A stretch of DNA of 64,000 bases from Siphonodentalium dalli (taxonomy: Eukaryota; Mollusca; Scaphopoda; Gadilida; Siphonodentaliidae), in contig CP136065.1 in assembly GCA_032622095.1 (NCBI GenBank), forward strand, positions 217,104,151 through 217,168,150, written 5' to 3'. The notes below the pieces were generated by a model. That model was not told the DNA's origin, ran no database searches, and was given only the letters and a program-made list of their open reading frames with translations. Below are positions 23,638 through 34,020 of this stretch, in pieces (within the stretch, counting starts at the first letter, position 1; each line of letters begins with the position of its first letter). The position numbers and the translations under genes are program-made.

Positions 23638-24009
23638 TTAAAGTGATGATAAACACTCCGGTAATCAAATAGAAATGGGGAATAATCTTGTTCAAAGTTG
23701 TTATATTTACAAATATTATATTATATTGACAACACACACCGTCATTCTTATATATTAATTAAATGCAGTGACTGCCGATGGTGAAAACGTTTTCGTTAGT
23801 TTATCGCCGATAAAAGCGTCCCGATTCAAGTAGTAAATATTTACAATTTAGAGTAGTTCAAGTAATGTTTTCTATGGAGTGGTACGGTCGATTTGCTTGC
23901 GATTTTCGGTGATGTTAGTAGAATGCTACACTCCCCCAGTTGGCATAGCACCTATAAGTACTAACTTATCAGTTTCACGCACCCAAACAAGTACATAATA
24001 TGTCTTTAA
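23638..24009 (+). mobile_element. H-family dispersed repeat, copy 5
   Basis: TTAA (23638-23641) to TTAA (24006-24009), with CACTCCGG, 'aaatgcagtgactgccgatgg' and GTACATAATATGTC. Its first TTAA is also the last TTAA of Z copy 2, so the two elements abut exactly. Confidence 0.7.
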
Positions 24010-24476
24010 AAGGCAATAGGTTCGAAGCCCGTGTGAATGATTTTCCAACACTTAGTGTGGACGCGGCCATCACACGACAGATGTGTTGCATATTCATTGA
24101 ATATATATTTTTGCCCCCATTTTATGACAAAGTTGATAAATAGAACATCATGTTGAAAAAGAAATAATCGGGTGCTCAAACAGCGTGTGGTGTGACATAT
24201 TTATTGTGCTACAAATATATAGGTAATCAGTGCAATATTTGTGGTATAATTGAGAATAAGTGGCAACAGGAGATTGGAGTACAACATATGCAACTTATTA
24301 ATGATCCTCTCCCCGTTTTTTAGCTTTCCTTTATTAAGAGATAGTAAAAGATAGGTCGTGCTGATCAGAAAAGGACATCAAGTTTGAATGGATACAGATG
24401 TACTCATGGTTACATCCAGTTTCAGAACAACATATATGATCCATCTTACTACGGTGTTGTTTCGCTGAAGGCATTG
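24010..24476. other. No recognised feature
   Basis: AT-rich sequence not shared elsewhere in the window. Confidence 0.4.
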
Positions 24477-25011
24477 TTAAAGAGGGTTATCTCTTTAAAT
24501 AACAAATTTGAAATAGTTGCCTGGGTATAAAATAATAAATATCAATTGAATACCCCTGTCCGGAAAGAATTATATCAATTAATATTGATTTTATTTCGAA
24601 TATTTTATTATGAAATGAGATGATTAATTGGGACACTTTATTGGTCTATTATTAGAACAGACCATTCAGGCGATACCATATAGCGATAGAGAGTATTAGG
24701 CTGTTCCTTTAGCTACGTACCGAACGTCAAATGTCGATTGTATTATTTTTTTCCATAGTTATAAGCGATAATGAGTCCAATTAACGTTTAATTGTGACAA
24801 AATTACACAATAAAACTTCTGGTCTCTGTTAACAGTAACCACTATTGTTCGTTAGCTAAACAACCACACGTTTCTAGACCAGAAAATATTCGAAATAAAA
24901 TCAATATTAATCGATAGAATCATTTCCGGATAGGAGTCTTCGATTCATATCTAATATTTAATATCCCGGTAACTATATATACATGTTTACAAAGAGATAA
25001 TCCCCCTTTAA
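24477..25011. mobile_element. K element, about 535 bp with 130-bp inverted repeats
   Basis: The left arm 24477-24605 and right arm 24884-25011 are inverted copies, sharing TTAAAGAGGGTTATCTCTTT-type ends, a TCCGGAAA.GAAT segment and TATTGATTTTATTTCGAATA. TTAA is present at both ends. Non-coding centre. Belongs to the TTAAAG-starting group with H, Z and N. Confidence 0.7.
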
Positions 25012-25487
25012 TAAACCATAATATTGACATGTGGAATATTTCAAGCAGTTTACACTTGAAACTTATTCCGACGTAAAGTATATTTCCTTACATTTGGTCT
25101 GGAGTTCTGTAAACATCTCTTCGATTGTTTGTGTCAACACGGTCGATGTAATGATGTCCCAGAAAATGAATCATAATATGAATATCTATTATGTCAGCTC
25201 TTGCAATTAGCCAATCAGCGTCGATATATAGTGACGGTATATGAAGCCATATTAGGTCGGTGACCTAATATGAAATCAATATTAGGTGCTTATCCGCCGT
25301 ATTGTTTTTTGTCAGAAACTCAGTCGTCTCGGGAATATTTTGGGTGTATTTTGGCGCCAAGAAAGCTATTTTCAACGCCCATGACGCGTCACTGTGACGA
25401 CACATTTATCTTACCAAATTACAATAAATTACAGCGACGATTAATTAAAGGGATATGCTGGATTTTTTCCACTGACATAATAAATAC
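25012..25487. other. No gene recognised
   Basis: Contains two short ATATTAGGT/ACCTAATAT inversions near 25250-25290 that resemble the inner arms of the palindrome downstream. The 77-codon frame at 25270-25503 has no recognisable motif. Confidence 0.4.
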
Positions 25488-25630
25488 GTTACGGGACGCT
25501 TAGTGGTCAGATATGGTGTCATGTGAGGCTCAGCGAGATCAATATTAGGCTCGGCCTATAGGGCCTCGCCTAATATTGATCTCACTTCGCCTCACATGAC
25601 ACCATATCCGACCACTAAGCGTCCCGTAAC
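25488..25630. repeat. Near-perfect 143-bp palindrome
   Basis: Two 63-bp arms around a 17-base centre. The outer end is GTTACGGGACGCTTAGTGG and the inner end GATCAATATTAGGC; only a few mismatches separate the arms (TCAGCG versus GAAGTG). Could form a cruciform or a long hairpin transcript. Confidence 0.9.
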
Positions 25631-26302
25631 TTATAATATACATATAAATATTTAAAGCTCTCTCATGCTCTCTGAAGCATATATCGCCAGCAGTAAGGAA
25701 CGTTCTCGATTAGCTTCTTCTGTGATATAAGACAAATTATATACAAATATTGTCCTCTCTGACGTTTGGAACGTTTGAAGCAGTCAATAGATTCCACGGC
25801 ACGAAGACATTAAGATAATCACATTGGCTACCCAGTTAAAGCAGAACAAATTACTACAATCTCCATCTCACACCAGACCCCCACCTAACCCCATGCACCC
25901 GACCCCTTCTTGCCAATCGTTATACGAAACTACAAACATTGTAAATACGCATACGCACAATACATACTCAATTATATACGTGCACATACTGCATCCGTAT
26001 ACTCGCATAAGGGCCCTGCCCCTACAAGTTAAACTTTTTGTGGGATCCTGTTGTTATATATCTACTATAAAATATTAAATGCCAAATAAATTTCGTTGAA
26101 TCTTGATCCATTCAGTGTGCATCGTTCTGATGTGCATTCCGTGTATAAGTACCTCCGCATTTATCAACCTGGTTTGACCCCAGGAACATGACAAGGACGT
26201 GCACATATTCAACCTGGTTGTCCCTATACAGTGTATCAACAACAAAAAAGGGTGTACATAAGATTCTCATTTATCTTATAGATATCTTCTTTTTCCTCAA
26301 GG
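25631..26302. other. No recognised feature
   Basis: Unremarkable sequence. The 84-codon frame at 25824-26078 is unrecognised. Confidence 0.4.
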
Positions 26303-26610
26303 GGGCCTCGGTGGCTCAGTCGGTAATGGGTACAACTCCAAGCCGTCTCGCCTTTCAGCGATGGCGATAAAGGTTCAAGACCACATGTTTCCAGTGTCGA
26401 CTTTGTAACTCGAAATCGTTATCTGGTGGAGTTGCCAGTTACTCGCCGGTGGCCGGTGGCTTGCCGCATATGGTTATACGAGTTTATCAGCCATTTAAGT
26501 CACTGATAGAATAGCCGTAAGTGTACGGATTTCCTCCACTAATACTGGCAATGTCGTGATATTGCCTTAGTTTCAGAAAGCGACATTAAAACCCAAAATG
26601 AATCGTTTTC
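26303..26610 (+). mobile_element. tRNA-derived SINE T
   Basis: The head has a good pol III A box (TGGCTCAGTCGG, about 26309-26322) and B box (GGTTCAAGACC, about 26370-26382). A body follows and ends in a CGACATTAAAACCC-type tail, common in invertebrate tRNA SINEs. The tRNA-like head is too diverged to be a functional tRNA. Single copy in this window. Confidence 0.7.
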
Positions 26611-27753
26611 CTCAAATAACGTGGTCACGACTGGTGGTTTCCGATTCTGTATAGTGGGTGACAACAAACCGTATCATGCATGGCAACATTGAATGCACGT
26701 GGGACATTGGCATCAATTATTTGTGTTCTCTTTACAAAATTGGCCGTATACATATGTAATTCTAAATCAACCGATTAAACACCAGAATCACCAGTTTCAT
26801 TATACGAAAACAGCAATGATTATATCTCCAACGCATATGCACACACGGACCTATATTTTGACATACTCAATCGTTGATGACATAGTACGCATAACGACGG
26901 AGCGGTGTGTTGTTTCATACGCAAAACGACATAGTTCCCACACCAAAGTACCTTTTATTCGATATTCTGTTTAATGTGTTGTAAGATCAATTGGTTGTCA
27001 CCACCCTGTATATAGGTTCCCGAGATTGCATTTTAAGTTTAGCTAAGTTTCTCAGTAATTAGTTAAGTCTCGTCTTTAACTGTATTTTGGCCATTGGAGG
27101 AACAGCTGAGGCCAACTGCTATAGACACAATGAAAACCCCACATATCACAGTTATTTTCATCTTGATGAAAATATTTCAGGCAATTTCTGTCATAAGAGT
27201 TTCTTGTCATGTTCAGAATATCTGAGGATGATGTGACTCTGATGGTGGTTGATACTTTATTTTGAGAACTGTGAAGTCCTTACTTCCTGGTTCGTTTGAA
27301 ATCCAAAATGGCGTATCGTATATTCGCACCGGCTTCGAGATCGTCATAGCGAAATCAAAATTTATATCTTAAAATGTATAAGATAAACCGCTATATCTGT
27401 AGTCTTCAGAAAACACTTTAGATGCGTTGCTTGTGGTCTTCTTTAGGAATCCATCCAGTGAAAAAGTTGATTTTGACACAAAATGACACATGCTGCATGG
27501 CCATTTTATGAGAAAAAAATATGGATCTAACAATGTATACATCAGTTTGTCAATGCTTTCATTGTCAGTGTTTCACGTGCAGATTAATTTTTACCGGAAT
27601 TGCACAAGTCGCGCGATTGCGATGTGGACAATACTGCGATTTCAGACAGAATTAACAGGAACGGATAGCGCAAAATCACGCATTACAGAGATAATAATGC
27701 TTTATAATTCACACCTGGAATTTGATCTCAATTTGAACCATTTATAGCGACCT
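26611..27753. other. No recognised feature
   Basis: Frames at 26693-26974 and 27490-27747 lack recognisable motifs. No repeats shared with the rest of the window. Confidence 0.4.
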
Positions 27754-28680
27754 TTAAGGATATCCTAATTTATCATTGGATGTAACACATCCGGAGTAGT
27801 TACTAATATAAATAAAAAAAATAGAGGGAAGGTGAAATATCATTCAAACCTTCCAAAATGATAACCATTTTGATTCGAGTCAAGGAACCCACCCACCAAC
27901 ACTCAGAGTGATCAGATATCGATTTTTAAAATTTATTATTTTTCACCACCGGTGCTTTTAGTGGCCTGGAAAAAAGTCGACGAGCCGATGAGCTCGGACC
28001 AGATTGCGGATTAAGATGGATAACACTAAAATCAAGTGGTTTTGTTGAACAAAATGTTGATAAATAACAGGGTTTGGGGAATTTTATACTAAAGTTGACA
28101 GTGGTTAGCATTACTTTTGGACAATTGTGACGCGCCATATCAAATCCAGTCGTAAGTCGGGATTTTTTTTACCCTGTGCCAATGAATTCTCTTATATATG
28201 CGAGTCGACCATAGGTCGCCTCGCATATATAAGAGAATGCATTGGCCTAACAATTTTTTATCATTTTTTTAAAATAAATGTTTCGTACAATTTTTAGGAC
28301 ATAAAATAAAAAAACATCTATTACCCTGCAGGGAGCCCCACACATATATAGAAGCATATACAAGAATGTCGTCTGCTCATGTTTGTCTGGGGCTCTGTAT
28401 GGGTGAAATTATAAAATTGTTAAAGAATACAAGAAAAAAGTATTAAAATTGTAAAAAATTGTTAGGCCAATGCATTCTCTTATATATGCGAGGCGACCTA
28501 TGGTCGACTAGGTCGCCTCGCACATATAAGAGAATGCATTGACACAGGGTAAAAAAAATCCCGACTTACGACTGGATTTGATATGGCGGGTCACAATTAA
28601 TCGATAATGATAACTGAAGCGGCAATTAAAAAATGTTGTGTTGTTGGAATCTACCATCGAATCGAATTGACTACATTTAA
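27754..28680 (+). mobile_element. Z-family element, copy 3, hosting G copy 3
   Basis: Z landmarks TTTTGATTCGAGTCAAGGAA, CTCAGAGTGATCAGATATCG and GTTGACAGTGGTTAGCATTA precede the G insertion, and AATTAATCGATAATGATAAC and GTTGTTGGAATCT follow it. The right end is TTAA at 28677-28680. The left end (TTAA at 27754) is decayed and uncertain. Confidence 0.65.
28127..28594 (+). mobile_element. G-family hairpin MITE, copy 3
   Basis: Termini GTGACGCGCC..GGCGGGTCAC with perfect AATT flanks (28123-28126 and 28595-28598). Both hairpins are present; the right one carries an extra half-loop (GGTCGACTAGGTCGCC). Inserted into Z copy 3. Confidence 0.9.
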
Positions 28681-28713
28681 GACACCACAGATTTGTTTTG
28701 CGATGGTCAATAC

Positions 28714-28813
28714 CAAGCCTTGAAATAGTGTGTCTGTCATTTGCAGAATGAGGTCCCCAGAGGGTGAATTTAGTGATGCTACCCCGCATAGCAACACACT
28801 ATTTCAAGGCTTC
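28714..28813. mobile_element. hAT-like MITE, 100-bp short form
   Basis: CAAGCCTTGAAATAGTGTG at the left mirrors CACACTATTTCAAGGCTT at the right. Flanked by a perfect 8-bp direct repeat GTCAATAC (28706-28713 and 28814-28821), the target-site size of hAT elements. Internally deleted relative to the 254-bp form at 33759; retains ATGAGGTCCCCAGAGGGTGA. Confidence 0.85.
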
Positions 28814-28821
28814 GTCAATAC

Positions 28822-29825
28822 AAACTTTCATTGTATATGGAATAGGTTGCAGGATATTATTGTTATGTACATGCACTATTGTTGCCCATATTACATTGTT
28901 ATTGTTTCTTTTATCAATAAAATGCAATATACGTTCAATTGATCTCAAAATATGTTTCCAAACAAGTGTTCAAAGAAATTCAAAGTATCTAAAAAAAAAT
29001 TGGCATTTGGCTAAAAGAACGGCTAAAGGAATTGGGCAGTCTTTCAATTACCGTACGTTCCTCAAGTAAAAGCCAAATGTCTTATACGTATTCTGCCAGA
29101 GCCTTCAAACAGACATCACGGTGGCGTCACACTAATGGAACATCGCTTTCTCGTCAACTTATCCATCAATAAGTCCCATATACTATTTATGTCACATGGT
29201 GTCTGAGACGTGATGATAATATATCAATTTTTGAGCGTCTATCAAAAGCTTTATATCGACAACCCGCGAAAGGAAACGCTCATCCCTTTGTGTCTAGTCG
29301 TCTAGTTCACTTGCACCAATCGAAATATGATTGTCATTTCGACCAACCAAAATGGACTGGCTTAATCAAACGCGAAATTAGCAACTAGGAACAAAGCAAA
29401 ACAGCTTTTAACATCACAACCAATACTCAAAGGCCGTTATCTTCCGTCGCCATCAAAAGTTTCTCATTTGAAATGGTCTGTAGTAAATTGATATTGAAGG
29501 GATGGTTTGTTATGGTTTTGTGCCGCCATATCCCAATTAGTAACGGAATTCAAGAGGGCATACACCTGTTTTCCGCATATCAAAGATAACATGCAAAAAC
29601 TATCGAGGGAATTTGTGTCGCCTAATTAGCACTTCTGGCATCGTTTCTGGCTTGTCAATAGCTGCTTGCAGAACATACTTTCATGACCCATATATTGAGA
29701 TGATCTATCGAATATTGTTCGGCTAGAGACGAGAGTTTTCCTCGCTTGACGTACACATTCTACCGAGCGGAACTAGTTTTATTGGCGCATCACTTAAAGG
29801 GACATATAATGCTAGAGATTGAATC
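28822..29825. other. No recognised feature
   Basis: Frame 28764-29069 begins inside the hAT-like MITE and has no known motif. The rest is unique-looking. Confidence 0.4.
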
Positions 29826-30180
29826 AGGAAGTCGGTAGCCGAGAGGTAGCGTACTGGTCCATCGTGCTAGAGGACCGGGGATCGCAACCTGGTCAGGGTA
29901 TTCTGACAAAAATCAGAACTCGGTCAGATACCAAGTTTGTCAAGCTGAAAAGTCTCATTCGAGATCACTGAATAAAGATCCGAACGCAAAATGCCGACTT
30001 CCCCCCATTACAACACTTGTCCGGGTATGTTGTCGTGGGTGCAGTACGCTGTCCGATCGGGCGCGGTCATTAATGGCTGACCCGTGTACACACCTCGGTG
30101 TGTGCATGTTAAAGAACGCTATACTGGAGTCACCACAGGGTATAAAAGTTACTCGGCCGTGGTATCACCTGGACCAGTGC
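29826..30180 (+). mobile_element. tRNA-derived SINE S2 (intact reference copy)
   Basis: Same family as S1: GAGAGGTAGCGTACTGG head, GGGGATCGCAACCTGG B-box region, TACGCTGTCCGATCGG, GTGTGCATGTTAAAGAACGC, and a tail ending TATCACCTGGACC without interruption. The 3' boundary is uncertain. Confidence 0.75.
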
Positions 30181-30998
30181 GTCTACAACATGCAGAATTG
30201 GTTCATGCACTGTAATATCTACCGAGATTGAATTTATGTCTCGATTCTTTCGCTTTCATTACGCTGCTGTGATCGACGTAAACGAAACAAACTCAAGTCA
30301 TAATCATGCTGCATACGCTTCGCAAAGACCTAACATTATAGAAGTGAGCTCAACAACGACATTCAATTCTCCACACATTAGTGAATTGAATGTTTTTGAG
30401 GTTGCCATGCATATTCGAGACAGCACACTTCGTTCTACCCAAGGTGAATTTATTTTACTAAATAATGCACCTTCATTACTTCTAAACACCATTGACTGTA
30501 ATTAAAACAATATAAGGAATTCAGAAATTGACCATGCACAAACACATCTTACATACCAAAAAATAGCTACAAAATCCAGCCATTTATGGGGCTCAAGCCA
30601 TTTACTTATTTTTAGTATAATTACCATTTTGTTTTGCATCGTTCATAAAGTACATTAGTGTATTTTGCACTCATCCCTGACTCAAATTCATCCAATTGTT
30701 GTATATTTTCTGTTGAATAGAGTACGAAATGGCTTATACAATGGATGGCTTTATGTACAGTCTTCATTTAAAGTAAATAAATTAACGTAATGTTCTACTA
30801 CGAAGCAATTCATATAACACACATACAATTCACTGTTCTACGGGGATTGTGTTGTATTCCTTAATTAAAAATAGCACAAATGTTTTACTAATTGCAGTGA
30901 ATCTTCATAACGTGCCGAAGCAGTTGGCCATATACAAAATTTATGTCTTTTGTAACTTATCATACACCGCTTTCACGTTTCACGTCAGCATTCAGAGT
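30181..30998. other. Unrecognised; one 89-codon frame
   Basis: Frame 30236-30505 (starts MSRFFRFHYAAVIDVNE) is in non-repetitive DNA but matches nothing I know. It could be chance. Confidence 0.35.
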
Positions 30999-31398
30999 TT
31001 AACCCTTTACCCAACAAACCGGTCAAAAACGGCCAAATAAAGCTGCAACAGCTTAAATTATCTTCGGTCTGTCTCAATAGAACCATACAAATATGGATAT
31101 CATTGGAACCGGCTCCTTGACCACATTGTGATAGTTACAGTTATGCCCTGTGCCAATGCATTCTCTTATATATGCGAGTCGACCATAGGTCGCCTCGCAT
31201 ATATAAGAGAATGCATTGGCCTAAATAAAATCTTTTTTTAACACTTTTTACCATTTTTTCTTACATTCTTTAACAATTTTATAATTTTTAATGTGTTAAG
31301 CCAATGCATTCTCTTATATATGCGAGGCGACCTATGGTCGACTCGCATATATAAGAGAATGCATTGGCACAGGGCCCTTCTGTTGGGTAAAGGGTTAA
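30999..31398 (-). mobile_element. P1-family piggyBac-like MITE, copy 4 (complete)
   Basis: TTAA at 30999-31002 and 31395-31398, CCCTTTACCCAACA / TGTTGGGTAAAGGG termini, hairpins at 31152-31220 and 31300-31368. Inverse orientation to the copies at 10.7-17.8 kb. Confidence 0.9.
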
Positions 31399-31998
31399 TA
31401 CTATTTGCTCCCTAGCGAAACTACACACGATCTGAATCCAGGCCTTCATCACCATTCAGAGTTCTATACTAGCTGCTTTCTTGCGAAACTGTCCACGCTC
31501 TGAATCCAGTTTTTGTTGTGTGGTATCATCATTTGTGAATGGATGTCTTACATTTTAAGCTGTATGTGGTGGTACAGTTTCTTCGTGGACATGTGAACAA
31601 AGGGTTCTTCAAGCAGAACAGTATCTCTTTCTGTCACCCGCGTATCGATGGAATGCATATTACGCTGTTTGGGTTGTTGGAATCTGTGTGCTGCATCACT
31701 TTACGCTACAAACGATTCACGTATCTTAATTAAAATCCATAGTAAAACAAAAACTGGACGTAATAACTAATTACTCTTTGTTTTGTGGAACATGATAGTA
31801 CGAATATTTGTTCGGTTTTGACTCGGAAGGTTTGTATTCACGACCTACCTTATTAGTCCCTTCTCAAAACGTTCTCTCGCGGGCAGTATTACCCACCACA
31901 CGGACATGGTAAACGTGGAACATAATGTGTTATTATATAATCGGGGGGGGGGGGGGCGGCTAACACATTCTACCCCGGATCCACGCAAACAGACCCGT
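31399..31998. other. Unrecognised, with a short G-run near 31945-31957
   Basis: CTGAATCCAG occurs twice (31434, 31501) within a loosely repeated 60-bp stretch. Frame 31539-31733 is unrecognised. Confidence 0.4.
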
Positions 31999-32440
31999 AT
32001 TCCGTGTTATGGCGCGGGCCACAGTGAAAACACATTATAAAGAGCGTACGTCTGGTAAGTCGATTTGGGTTCACATAGAGCGTAATTCAGATTCAAATAA
32101 TGACGATATGTGCTTATCTGTGTTTTATTTTTGAAATAAGTTCAATATGATCTTATGTTCAGAAGAACAGACTGGACATGTAGCCTGTTCTCCCGGAAAT
32201 CCGCACATCATCTGCTTGTATTAGAATTTATTTTAGGTCGATAATCTGCTTATAATATGCCTCATTTTCAGTCGATAATGAACTGAAAATGAGACCATTT
32301 TAGTCACATTATGGACTCATAATGACTTCACTATAGGTTCATTATGTGCAGAAAATGACACAAATAAGCTAACTCACAACTTATCAGGTGTACTCTGTTT
32401 AACATGTATTATCACTGTGGCCCGCGCCATAAAACGGAAT
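31999..32440. repeat. 28-bp inverted repeats with CACTG facing inward
   Basis: ATTCCGTGTTATGGCGCGGG continuing to CCACAGTG (31999-32026) is mirrored by CACTGTGGCCCGCGCC continuing to CGGAAT (32413-32440), with one mismatch. The 386 bp between them contain a smaller hairpin (TCATTTTCAG..CTGAAAATGA, near 32262-32293). Reading outward the arms begin CACTG, so they could also be the inner ends of two neighbouring elements. Confidence 0.75.
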
Positions 32441-32519
32441 AGCGGATATGGGTCCATTATCTGCTTATTTTAGAATAAAATAATCACATGACCTATTTCA
32501 CATTACATGGTCGATTATA

Positions 32520-33662
32520 CAGGGGGGGGGGGGGGTCTGCAATTTTTTTCCGAACACTAGGTGGGGGTGGGTGGGTGGTTCAACAGCCCAGCTTACACAT
32601 TTTTCCTTGGCCTTGTAATTTTTTTCCTAGAGTCATTTTTCTTTAAAATAATGGGACAAAAGGTTTTAAGAATGCTTCTATTAAGTAATAGGTATGCAGT
32701 TAACTCTTGGTAGAGGTGTTTGAGTTCACCATCAGTTAATAATGAGGGATGACACCAATGTAATAAAAAGGTCAGCTTGCTAAATGTTTTCATCAAGGAT
32801 CTATCAATGCACATTGACATGGAAAGGCTCAGATTTAAATAGTTCTATTGAAAATCATTTATTCAACCTAACATAACACAATAATAGATTCTGGAAATAA
32901 ATGTAAACTCTTCACTGAAGTATTCAAATAAAAAAAGACTATTCAAATAACCATAATAAAATAAAATAAATGCGTTAAATCAAACTTTCACCGATTTCAA
33001 CGATTTCGGTATATGGGTCTAGGATCACCTCTAGATGGGATCTGTCAAATTTGAATGATTTTTGATAAAAAATATGGCAGCTGGCAGCCATCTTGGATTA
33101 TACTCTTTGCATCACTAATTCCTTTAACACACCCTGTAGAGCTTATACCTCATCCGATGATCACCAAACTTCATATGGATCTTCGGTGTGGCCTCTCGAT
33201 AGGGGCCTACCGCGCCATCTTGGATTTTACTCTTTGTATGACCAAATCCTTTAACACACCCCTCAGGTCACATTTCTCATCCAATCGTCACCAAACTTCA
33301 TATGGATCTTCGATGTGACCTCTAAATGGGAGCCGCCATTATTTCCCCAAAATTTGTTTAAAACAAACATGGCCACCAGCAGCCATCTTGGATTTCAAAT
33401 GTCAATCCATCAGCACACCATACAGTCCACATTTATTTGATAATTGTTTTGAAACTTTACAGTCTTGTTTGTAAAGTTTGTAGGAATGCTTCTATAATCA
33501 TGATACGGAACACTGATCGTAAAAGATCAGGAACACTGAGTAAAATAGTTGAATCAGTTTGGAGGGGTGGGTCCCAATACCAGAATCGGAAAAATAAAAA
33601 TTAGGGGATGGTGGGTACACAGAGGGCCTAGTGTCCGGCAATTTTGTCCTACCCCCCCCCTG
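32520..33662. mobile_element. hAT-like element with G-run termini, 1.1 kb
   Basis: CAGGGGGGG at the left and CCCCCCCCCTG at the right, as in the element at 22743. Flanks GATTATA and GAGTATA match at 6 of 7. The interior has a direct duplication of a segment with GCCATCTTGGATT..ACTCTTTG..CACCAAACTTCATATGG. No transposase frame seen; non-autonomous. Confidence 0.6.
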
Positions 33663-33758
33663 GAGTATATGCGTATTTGCGCGAGGATATGTTCAGTGCC
33701 TGTACGACCTGTTCTCGCGGAAATATGCTCTCAGTGAACTTATTTTCAGAATTAAAAA

Positions 33759-34012
33759 CAAGCCTTGAAATAGTGTGTCTGTCATTTGCAGAATGAGATC
33801 CCCAGAGGGTGAATTTAGTGATGCTACCCCACATAACGGGCTAGCATCACCAAATTCACCCTCTGGGGACCTCATTCTGTCTACACCTCAGCAGAATGAG
33901 GTCCCCATAGGGTGAATGTGGTGATGCTAGCCCGCTATGCGGGGTAGCATCACTAAATTCACCCCCTGGGGACCTCATTCTGCAAATGACAGACACACTA
34001 TTTCAAGGCTTG
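33759..34012. mobile_element. hAT-like MITE, 254-bp long form
   Basis: CAAGCCTTGAAATAGTGTG..CACACTATTTCAAGGCTTG with perfect 8-bp flanks ATTAAAAA (33751-33758 and 34013-34020). The interior is four alternating-orientation copies of a segment of about 55 bp containing GAGGTCCCCAGAGGGTGAAT, so the whole element is a nested palindrome. The frames at 33649-33875 are read-through of it. Confidence 0.9.
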
Positions 34013-34020
34013 ATTAAAAA

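Larger units (their letters stand above)
22396..23641 (-). mobile_element. Z-family element, copy 2, hosting two nested insertions
   Basis: Begins TTAAAGGTACTCAATCCGAT at 22396 and, after the interruption, resumes at 23484 with the reversed Z landmarks (GGTGGTGAAAAATAAT; 'cctcgactcgaatcaaat'; ACCCCCCGTTGCCAAGGAAA), ending TTAA at 23638-23641. Element G2 is inserted at 22687-23483, and G2 is itself split by a hAT-like element. Confidence 0.75.

Noticed and set aside
26303-26385. Functional tRNA gene
   Set aside because: A and B boxes are present, but the cloverleaf arms do not pair convincingly and the sequence continues into a SINE body.
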